A DNA stretch of 64,000 bases from Nostoc sp. FACHB-892 (lineage in GTDB: Bacteria; Cyanobacteriota; Cyanobacteriia; Cyanobacteriales; Nostocaceae), in contig NZ_JACJTR010000007.1 of NCBI RefSeq assembly GCF_014698795.1, forward strand, positions 1 through 64,000, read 5' to 3'. The position numbers and the translations under genes were made by a program. Below the pieces are notes generated by a model. That model was given only the letters and a program-made list of their open reading frames with translations, searched no databases and was not told the DNA's origin. Shown here in pieces: positions 57,952-64,000 of this stretch (within the stretch, counting starts at the first letter, position 1; each line of letters opens with the position of its first letter).

Positions 57952-59439
57952 TTAAAGCCCACACTCTTCACATCGTAGTAAAATCGAACTCACTACTAAT
58001 GTCATCCCAGTAATTCTAAAACATGGTAAATGACCTTTTGGAGCTTTTATAGAGAAGATAAGGTTATCAAACCATACAGGAGACATTTCTTCAAATAAAT
58101 CTAGAAAAAACAATAATTTCTGTCTTCCCATTTTAAAACGCAACCATCCTACTTCCGAGCCAAAACTACACCAAGCTTCCCAATCTGGCTCCTTACTTCC
58201 CTTCATATTTTGCCAGATTTGTTTTTGTACATTGAAACCGAAGTGTCCGTTGCTATATTTATTCCAAAGGTAGTCAATAGCAAAAAGGTCTTCACAAGAA
58301 AATTTTTCGATATCTTCTAAATATAGAGAACCTTGCTTTTCTCTATCAGCTATTTTAAGCATGATATCGAAAGTTTCTTCATTAGCGTCTTGCCATCTGC
58401 CAGAAGCTAATAGCTCATTAAGTCTAGGAAAAGTTTCTGTTACCGCCTCATTTATATTATGATGGGTCGAACTTTGATAGTTTGGTTGAGTAGCTGTAGT
58501 AGTTTTTATATATTTTCTATATCTGGATTTATAAGATGTAGAATTGACAGCATTAATAGTTTTTATTACTTCCTCAGATGATTGATAGCGTTCCTTCACA
58601 TAATCCTGAATTAACTTATCTAAAACTTGCCCAAAATCATGAGTAATACTTTTATCTTGTGGTAAGTATTTTCTCCATATCCAGCAACCCCTGAGCGCAT
58701 CATAAAGTTCATCAGAACCATCTGCTTTTGGTAAACATTGGGTTAATAAACGAATACAAGTTACACCCAAACTATAAAGGTCACTTGCAGGGAAAACTTG
58801 ACCACGCATTTGCTCTAATGGTGTATATCCAGGCGATCCTACTGTTGTACCAACACCTACAAAAGTTTTTGTAATTTGTTTAGAAACACCAAAATCAATT
58901 AATATTAACTTGCCATCCAAACGGCGCATAATGTTTTCTGGCTTGATGTCCCGGTGAATTACACCGCGTTCATGGATAAACTTTAGGATAGGCAATAAAT
59001 CACTTAAAAGCTGTTTTATCTTTTCTTCGCTAAAGGCTCCCTGCTGCTGCAATTCTTGTAATAAATTCTGCCCTTCAATCAACTCTTGTACCAAATAAAG
59101 CCGCTTATCCTGTTCAAAATAAGCAATCAAACGGGGAATTTGTGGGTGTTCTCCCAAATCATACAGACGCTTCGCTTCTTGCTTAAATAACTCCGTTGCT
59201 TTCTCAAGTGCAGCCGTTCCTTCTAATTGAGGGACAAATTGCTTAATTACGCAAGGTTCATCTATCCTATCTGCATCCCTGGCTTCATAAGTTCTGCTAA
59301 ATCCACCCTCACCCAAAAGTCGTATTACTCGGAAACGGTTTCTAAATAATGGTGTAAGTGTTTGTCCACACTTAATGCAAAACTTATTGTCATCAGGGTT
59401 AAACGGATTTGAACAACTGAAATTAGAACAGTAAAGCAT
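57952..59439 (-). CDS. Ser/Thr kinase with N-terminal zinc ribbon and C-terminal GUN4 domain
   Basis: From ATG 59439 (MLYCSNFSCSNPFN) the product has about 495 residues; TTG-like or ATG starts up to 59514 would add 25. An N-terminal zinc ribbon has two CxxC-type pairs (CSNFSC and CIKCG). The kinase domain has GEGGFSRTY, the ATP Lys in VIKQF, HRDIKPENIM and DFGVSKQI. After a linker the C-terminal 150 residues form a GUN4 domain (LNELLASGRWQDANEETFDI, CEDLFAIDYLWNKYS, DWEAWCSFGSEVGW), which binds protoporphyrin IX in the free protein. This suggests a kinase regulated by a tetrapyrrole. The catalytic core is complete. Confidence 0.9.
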   Translation of the reverse strand: MLYCSNFSCSNPFNPDDNKFCIKCGQTLTPLFRNRFRVIRLLGEGGFSRTYEARDADRIDEPCVIKQFVPQLEGTAALEKATELFKQEAKRLYDLGEHPQIPRLIAYFEQDKRLYLVQELIEGQNLLQELQQQGAFSEEKIKQLLSDLLPILKFIHERGVIHRDIKPENIMRRLDGKLILIDFGVSKQITKTFVGVGTTVGSPGYTPLEQMRGQVFPASDLYSLGVTCIRLLTQCLPKADGSDELYDALRGCWIWRKYLPQDKSITHDFGQVLDKLIQDYVKERYQSSEEVIKTINAVNSTSYKSRYRKYIKTTTATQPNYQSSTHHNINEAVTETFPRLNELLASGRWQDANEETFDIMLKIADREKQGSLYLEDIEKFSCEDLFAIDYLWNKYSNGHFGFNVQKQIWQNMKGSKEPDWEAWCSFGSEVGWLRFKMGRQKLLFFLDLFEEMSPVWFDNLIFSIKAPKGHLPCFRITGMTLVVSSILLRCEECGL

Positions 59440-59625
59440 ATTTAGGAATAAGCAGATGGTGTCTATGTTCAGTTTTCCCAATTTATGCTTACTGGGTTTC
59501 ATGAGTCTTGACATTTTTGAGCGGATTTACTTCTAGTGGCGGCTACAGTCTCAAGTTACTTTTGCTAGCGTAGTGATATAAGATTTATCGCTCCCCAGTA
59601 TGCGGCTGGAAGCAAAAGGATTAAT

Positions 59626-60501
59626 ATGGCTCATTTAAATCAGCGTCGTCCCCAAAATGTCAACGGCGATTTTTATGTAGATACTACCTGTATTGATTGC
59701 GATACCTGTCGCTGGATGGCTCCTGAAGTATTTTATGATGTTGATGATCAATCGGCTGTTTATCATCAACCAACGAATGAGGCGGAAAGATTAGCAGCGC
59801 TGCAAGCACTTTTAGCTTGTCCTACTAGTTCTATTGGCACTGTTGAAAAACCAAAAGATATCAAATCTGTTCAACAAAGTTTTCCAATATTAGTAACAGA
59901 AAATATTTACCACTGTGGTTATCATTCTGAAAAATCTTATGGTGCTGCTAGCTATTTAATTCAGCTTCCAGAAGGTAACATTTTGGTGGATTCTCCCCGG
60001 TTTACGCCGCCTTTAGTCAAGCGTTTAGAAGAAATGGGGCCAATTCGTTATATGTACCTAACTCATAAGGATGATGTGGCAGATCATCAAAAGTTTGCCG
60101 AGCATTTTCAGTGCGATCGCATCCTTCATGTTGATGATATTACTGCGGGTACTCGCAATGTAGAAATACAGCTAACTGGTTCTGAACCATTTACCTTGAC
60201 ACCAGATTTATTAATTATCCCAGTTCCGGGTCACACCAAAGGACACACAGTTTTACTTTATAAAAATAAGTTCCTCTTCACTGGCGATCATCTCGCTTGG
60301 TCAGAAAGCTTCCACCAACTAGCTGCATTCCACAATGCCTGCTGGTATTCTTGGTCAGAACAGACTAAATCAATGCGTAACTTGGCTAATTATTCTTTTG
60401 AATGGGTGCTACCAGGTCATGGGCGAAGGTTTCATGCTGATAAGGAAACCATACGCCAGCAGATGCACAAGTGTATTGGGTGGATGGAATCTTTGGATTG
60501 A
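59626..60501 (+). CDS. Ferredoxin-MBL-fold protein
   Basis: The 291-residue protein has an N-terminal ferredoxin-like part (residues 15-85, TTCIDCDTCRWMAPEVF and a later LLACPTSSIG, ligands for one Fe4S4 cluster) and a metallo-beta-lactamase fold. In the fold the usual HxHxDH is THKDDVADH, followed by PGHTKGH, FTGDHLAW and LPGHG. Two metal histidines are altered (H-K-D-D), so hydrolysis may be changed or lost. Such fusions are common in cyanobacteria but have no assigned substrate. It stands alone, with a promoter in the 187-base gap to the divergent kinase. Confidence 0.85.
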   Translation: MAHLNQRRPQNVNGDFYVDTTCIDCDTCRWMAPEVFYDVDDQSAVYHQPTNEAERLAALQALLACPTSSIGTVEKPKDIKSVQQSFPILVTENIYHCGYHSEKSYGAASYLIQLPEGNILVDSPRFTPPLVKRLEEMGPIRYMYLTHKDDVADHQKFAEHFQCDRILHVDDITAGTRNVEIQLTGSEPFTLTPDLLIIPVPGHTKGHTVLLYKNKFLFTGDHLAWSESFHQLAAFHNACWYSWSEQTKSMRNLANYSFEWVLPGHGRRFHADKETIRQQMHKCIGWMESLD

Positions 60502-60597
60502 CCGAATAATTAATAATTATTTAGTCATCTGAAAAAAGCCACGAAAAATCTAACCCCCTTAGCTCGACTTTATCCAATTACGAGTCGTGATGCGTAA

Positions 60598-60622
60598 AGC
60601 CCCGGTGGTTCAGCCGGGGGAT
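60598..60622. repeat. GC-rich hairpin near the TnpB remnant
   Basis: CCCCGG-TGGTTCAG-CCGGGG forms a strong stem. Similar hairpins lie at the ends of IS200/IS605 elements, where they belong to the guide RNA; the assignment here is uncertain because it lies upstream of the plus-strand tnpB remnant. Confidence 0.4.
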
Positions 60623-60735
60623 ACAAGCGAATGAGCCAAATAAATTTGGCTTTAAAAACAGATAAATTCTTTTTAAGATATCATAGGTATGTGCTAAATC
60701 TAACTTATATCTATCGCCTAAAACTTTTGCAGTAA

Positions 60736-61023
60736 CAGTCCCAGACCTACGACGCATGGCTAGAAACATCTCGCAGGGTTTGGGATTTTGCGTTAGCACA
60801 AAGGAAGGATTGGTATAACTCAAGGTCATGCAGAATCGATGCTTGTAGGATCAATTGTGAATACATGATTCCGGCTGATGCACCGCGAGCAACATTTGCA
60901 TCTCAATGTAAGGCTTTAACCCAAGCTCGAAAAACTAATCCCGATCTGAATGCAGCACATTCTTAAATGCTGCAACAGGTATTGAGACGATTAGAAAAAG
61001 TGTTTATTGGGATGTGGGAATAA
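60736..61023 (+). pseudogene. tnpB (IS605 OrfB) N-terminal remnant
   Basis: The plus-strand frame reads YDAWLETSRRVWDFALAQRK, then CRINCEYMIPADAPRATFAS, LTQARKTNPDLNAAHS, a TAA (60964-60966) and MLQQVLRRLEKVFIGMWE. These are consecutive parts of the N-terminal region of TnpB RNA-guided nucleases as found in cyanobacteria. The DDE-like RuvC part is missing and the start is lost, so it is a fragment of a transposon. The surrounding gap (60502-61160) otherwise holds repeat DNA. Confidence 0.65.
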
Positions 61024-61160
61024 CGTGAGTTCGATGAACCTCTCCCTCCCAGCCTCCCTCTTCAAAACGCAAAGGGAGGAGCAACGAAAAATTCAGCTTT
61101 TTGCCCCCCTCTCCGACACGGAGAGGGGTTGGGGGAGAGGCCAAATAAGACTTGTCGAAC

Positions 61161-62324
61161 TTACGTTAAATGTAATGTTTTTTGGAGTTGGGGTTGCAGT
61201 GGGCGATCGCTTTGCAAAACTATACCAGGATGTTCCCAATTGATTACCTCTTGTTCTGCTGGTGAGGAAATATTTGACCACAAAACCCAGCGACTGCCTT
61301 GAGGAAGAGTAGCAAGGCTCTGGGGGTTTTGAGTCAGCCAAATCAAAGGATAGCTTTTAGGAACTACTGAACTGGCATCTTCTAATGCTCTGGTTGCTGC
61401 TAGGGTTTCTAAAACATAGGCATCGCCTTTGATTAAATCTGTCAATGCTGTCCATAGTTGCACCTGTAATTGCTGTTGCTGTGCATAAAAGTACAGTGAT
61501 GCTGCGGCAATTACTGCTTGTTCAAAGTTTTCTTCTTCCCAATTACTAGCGCTGTCAAGGGCAATAACTATCTCTTGTCCACCTGTCACCATTTCTAACT
61601 CCCGCACCCTTAATTCTCCATAGCGGGCGCTAGTCCGCCAGTGAATCAGACGAGTGGGATCTCCTAGACGATAAGGACGGAGCGATCGCACCAGTCCCGT
61701 TGTCGCTGTCTGCAAGGGTCTACCACGAGGATCGCCCCTTTTGCTCTCTTCTTGTCCCATTTCGTCTACCAGGGGGCAGGTAGCCAAGGGTAACACTGTA
61801 GGATAGACGATCGCTGTAGCAGCACAATCACGCTGACGGCGACACCAAAACAACCCCAAAGGCGCACCAGAACCTAGTTCGACTGTATGCCAACGATAAA
61901 CCCCCCGGCGCTGGGTAGGGTGGTAATATATCCAACGGTAACTACCTTGGCTAGGAATCGTTTCGATTGCTTTTTGTACTGGTTTACCTAAGATGAAAGG
62001 TAATATATCTTCGATTTGCAACAAGCTTACAGGCTGCTGTGTCTGATTGCGGATTTCTAATTCCACAGTTAGATCATCACCGACTGACACAGGTTGCATG
62101 GGACGACGGGTGATGGATAGACCTGTAAGCGATCGCGGCGGTAAGATAGCTGCTACACCCAAAAGGGCAAAACTAATGCCGCTAATGGCGTACAGCCAAC
62201 CAGCCATCGTATTAATACCTGCTCCAAAAAAACAAATAGCCGTAGCTGCTAGTACCCAACCGCCGTATGCAGGGGCACAAGCACGGGTTTCTAACCAATT
62301 GGTGATGGGTTTGATAATTTTCAT
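61161..62324 (-). CDS. DUF58 domain protein
   Basis: The 387-residue protein has two N-terminal membrane segments (about 20-60: GWVLAATAICFFGAGINTMA and LYAISGISFALLGVAAIL), an outer beta domain with VELEIRNQTQQPVSLLQIED, and the DUF58 core RPYRLGDPTRLIHWRTSARY followed by GELRVRELE. The downstream VIALDSAS looks like the start of a von Willebrand-like fold. DUF58 proteins usually partner with MoxR ATPases and transglutaminase-like proteins; neither is next to it here. It is followed by a repeat with CCTCTCC palindromes. Role is unknown. Confidence 0.85.
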   Translation of the reverse strand: MKIIKPITNWLETRACAPAYGGWVLAATAICFFGAGINTMAGWLYAISGISFALLGVAAILPPRSLTGLSITRRPMQPVSVGDDLTVELEIRNQTQQPVSLLQIEDILPFILGKPVQKAIETIPSQGSYRWIYYHPTQRRGVYRWHTVELGSGAPLGLFWCRRQRDCAATAIVYPTVLPLATCPLVDEMGQEESKRGDPRGRPLQTATTGLVRSLRPYRLGDPTRLIHWRTSARYGELRVRELEMVTGGQEIVIALDSASNWEEENFEQAVIAAASLYFYAQQQQLQVQLWTALTDLIKGDAYVLETLAATRALEDASSVVPKSYPLIWLTQNPQSLATLPQGSRWVLWSNISSPAEQEVINWEHPGIVLQSDRPLQPQLQKTLHLT

Positions 62325-62460
62325 GTTTCTTTTTTAACCCAACACCACCCGAAATTCACAGTATTTCAGGAGTTTACCAAAAAGCCATAATACTACTATT
62401 TACAAAGCTTCAAGCAATTTGAAGGGTGCTAGGTTCAGGTATAGATGAGCCTTCTTGTTA

Positions 62461-63246
62461 TTATACAGCCCAATAATTTTTGCCTTCTGGAAGAGTAAGA
62501 ATTTCAACGCCATCTTCAGTTACAGCTAAGGTATGCTCACATTGAGCAGAAAGCTTGCGATCGCGCGTTACAGCAGTCCACTTATCGGCCAGAACCTCGA
62601 CTTCGTAAGTGCCTTCGTTAATCATTGGCTCAATAGTAAAAACCATTCCTGGTCTGAGGCGCTTGCCCTTACCGCGTGTGCCATAGTGGGGAACATCCGG
62701 CGCAGTATGGAAAATATTACTAATACCGTGTCCAACGAAATCTCGCACTACAGAAAAGCCTTGTCCTTCAGCATACTCTTGAATAGCTGCACCAATATCT
62801 CCAATACGTGCCCCAGGTTTAACTTCAGCAATACCCAAGCGCAAACACTCTTCTGTTACCTCTACCAGCTTTCTCGTTTTTGGGGAAGGGGTACCGACAA
62901 AGAATGTCTTAGATGTATCACCGTGATAGCCTTCAAGAATAGGCGTTACATCAATATTAATAATGTCACCTTCCTTAAGGATTTGCTTGGCATTGGGAAT
63001 GCCATGACAAATTACCTCATTTACACTGGTGCAAATCGATTTAGGATAGCCCTTATAGCCAAGGGGTGCGCTTTTCGCTCCATGCGCTTGCGTCCAACGT
63101 TCGGCTTCATCATTTAGTTCAAGAGTGCTAACCCCTGGCTTCACAAACGGTTCGAGATGCTGGAGAAGTTTAGCTGCTAAACGTCCAGCTTGCCGCATTT
63201 TGTCTAATTCTCGTTGGGATAAAATAACAATTAGTTCGGTTTTCAT
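62461..63246 (-). CDS. map: Methionine aminopeptidase, type I
   Basis: The 261-residue enzyme removes the N-terminal methionine from new proteins. It has the pita-bread fold with the metal ligands visible: the Asp in NIDVTPILEGYHGDTSKTFF (two Asp), the His in GHGISNIFHTAPDVPHYG, and the Glu in FTIEPMINEG and CEHTLAV. Length is normal for bacterial type I enzymes without the zinc-binding N-terminal extension. The gene follows bvdR on the same strand with a gap of only ten bases, so they are likely co-transcribed. Confidence 0.95.
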   Translation of the reverse strand: MKTELIVILSQRELDKMRQAGRLAAKLLQHLEPFVKPGVSTLELNDEAERWTQAHGAKSAPLGYKGYPKSICTSVNEVICHGIPNAKQILKEGDIINIDVTPILEGYHGDTSKTFFVGTPSPKTRKLVEVTEECLRLGIAEVKPGARIGDIGAAIQEYAEGQGFSVVRDFVGHGISNIFHTAPDVPHYGTRGKGKRLRPGMVFTIEPMINEGTYEVEVLADKWTAVTRDRKLSAQCEHTLAVTEDGVEILTLPEGKNYWAV

Positions 63247-63256
63247 TAACTTTTAT

Positions 63257-64000
63257 CTAGATATTTTTCATAAACATAGTTAACCCTGTCTTTGCAGCTC
63301 TTTGTGCAGCTTCAGCAACCTTTAGGGTATACAAGCTCTCCTCTGGGGTAACGTATAAAGGAGTACCATCAAAAAGATGGTCTAACACCATACTCGTATC
63401 TTTGGCGAACAAACCCCGGCGAGGGCCAACTTCTATAGGTGTTGTTTCCCCTGGCTGGATGAAAATTCCTGTGTCACCATCAAAAATTAAACCACCTTTT
63501 TCACCGTGAACTTCAAACTTGCGTTCTGATTTCCAAAGACTTTCACCTTTGCCGTAGACTACTTGAGCTAAAAGCCCACTGTCAAAGGAGAGTTCACTAG
63601 TGCAAAAACAGCTTTGGTAGTATTCTGGTTCTATTTGTCCATATCGTTGGTGACAGTTAACTGTAAATACTTTACCAAATAAATCTGTAAGACGATGTAT
63701 GCGAGACAAGGCACCAATTAAGGGAAAACCGAATAAATCGTGGTTATAAGTCCATTTACGGGGTGCAGGGTTCTGGGGATTGATGGTGCTGTAACGAACA
63801 TAAAACACTTCACCAATTTTGGCTAAGTTTTGCTTCAAGGCTTGATGCAAACCACCCAAAAGTTCCAGGTGTTCAACGTGCAGGAGTTTTTGTTGTGCTT
63901 TGGCTAAGGCAATCAATTCTTCAGCTTCGACTACATCCAAGGAAAGAGGATACTCTACAATCACATCTTTGCCGTTGGTAAGTGCTGCACGAGCGATCGC
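63257..64000 (-). CDS. bvdR: Biliverdin reductase, BvdR (5' part outside the window)
   Basis: The visible 247 residues run in frame to the window edge (AIARAALTNGKDVIVEYPLS), so the N-terminal Rossmann NAD(P)-binding half lies beyond 64000. The rest matches cyanobacterial BvdR of the Gfo/Idh/MocA family: LLHVEHLELLGGLHQALKQN, FYVRYSTINPQNPAPRKWTY, GFPLIGALSRIHRLTDLFG and RRGLFAKDTSMVLDHLFDG. BvdR reduces biliverdin to bilirubin and affects phycobilisome pigment levels. The C-terminal end is complete. The identification is from strong resemblance to the Synechocystis protein as remembered. Confidence 0.85.
   Translation of the reverse strand, partial: AIARAALTNGKDVIVEYPLSLDVVEAEELIALAKAQQKLLHVEHLELLGGLHQALKQNLAKIGEVFYVRYSTINPQNPAPRKWTYNHDLFGFPLIGALSRIHRLTDLFGKVFTVNCHQRYGQIEPEYYQSCFCTSELSFDSGLLAQVVYGKGESLWKSERKFEVHGEKGGLIFDGDTGIFIQPGETTPIEVGPRRGLFAKDTSMVLDHLFDGTPLYVTPEESLYTLKVAEAAQRAAKTGLTMFMKNI

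Noticed and set aside
60578..60829. Minus-strand 83-residue ORF overlapping the TnpB remnant
   Set aside because: The first third is antisense to tnpB and the last part runs through the hairpin. The middle looks protein-like (TAKVLGDRYKLDLAHTYDIL) but is too short to support a gene.

Overview
The window is cyanobacterial and most likely from a filamentous Nostocales genome (Nostoc/Anabaena type). Evidence: very frequent HIP1 octamers (GCGATCGC), heptanucleotide tandem repeats, many dispersed palindromic repeats, an xisI homologue, a psb35-like gene, ldpA, bciB, bvdR, GUN4-fused and other Ser/Thr kinases, an aa3-type cytochrome oxidase operon and a homologue of Anabaena sensory rhodopsin.

Region 1 (1-10.4 kb) is an accessory island of plasmid-like and broken mobile genes. 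It holds a large CyRepA1-like plasmid replication protein with a structured leader, small plasmid-type genes (Uma2 nuclease, ribbon-helix-helix, HTH protein), and an IS630-family element whose transposase has one in-frame amber codon. It also holds a 5'-truncated hsdR, a truncated YgjP-like metalloprotease gene, the tnsB start plus left end of a CRISPR-associated (type V-K-like) Tn7 transposon, a truncated tyrosine integrase and a collapsed DUF4277 transposase. Several junctions imply large deletions.

Region 2 (10.4-26.4 kb) is core chromosome: pyrC-like gene, lepB, MOSC protein, a signalling cluster (hybrid kinase overlapping a REC-GGDEF-EAL protein, a decayed receiver copy, then a REC-kinase), ldpA, a ycf45-like R3H/AAA ATPase and bciB.

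Region 3 (26.4-30.1 kb) is a small accessory cluster: a decayed hicB copy, a 66-aa ORF, hicB-hicA, two short glycine-zipper hydrophobic genes (one frameshifted) and a protein fusing the same hydrophobic module to a seven-blade WD40 propeller and a C-terminal J domain.

Region 4 (30.1-42.2 kb) has NUDIX, folK, a class A PBP, psb35-like, TerB-like, rsmB and GH100 invertase genes. It also has the rhodopsin gene, stopped by TAG immediately before the retinal-lysine helix, a small lipoprotein and a PQQ sugar dehydrogenase lipoprotein.

Region 5 (42.6-50.1 kb) has a P-loop ATPase/TPR gene pair overlapping an xisH remnant and xisI, a RAYT-type transposase with a stop codon flanked by REP hairpins, a PstS-like protein and a Ser/Thr kinase with a duplicated glycine loop and a MITE-derived C-terminus.

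Region 6 (50.8-64 kb) has the ctaC-ctaD-ctaE oxidase operon divergent from ctaA and ctaB (heme A synthesis), two orphan HicB-like genes, a zinc-ribbon/kinase/GUN4 protein, a ferredoxin-MBL protein, a TnpB remnant, DUF58, map and the 3' part of bvdR.

A recurring theme is that dispersed repeats have entered genes: at least five core proteins carry in-frame insertions that look repeat-derived, and several genes take their start, stop or C-terminus from repeat DNA. All identifications are from reading the sequence and from memory of families; no search was run.
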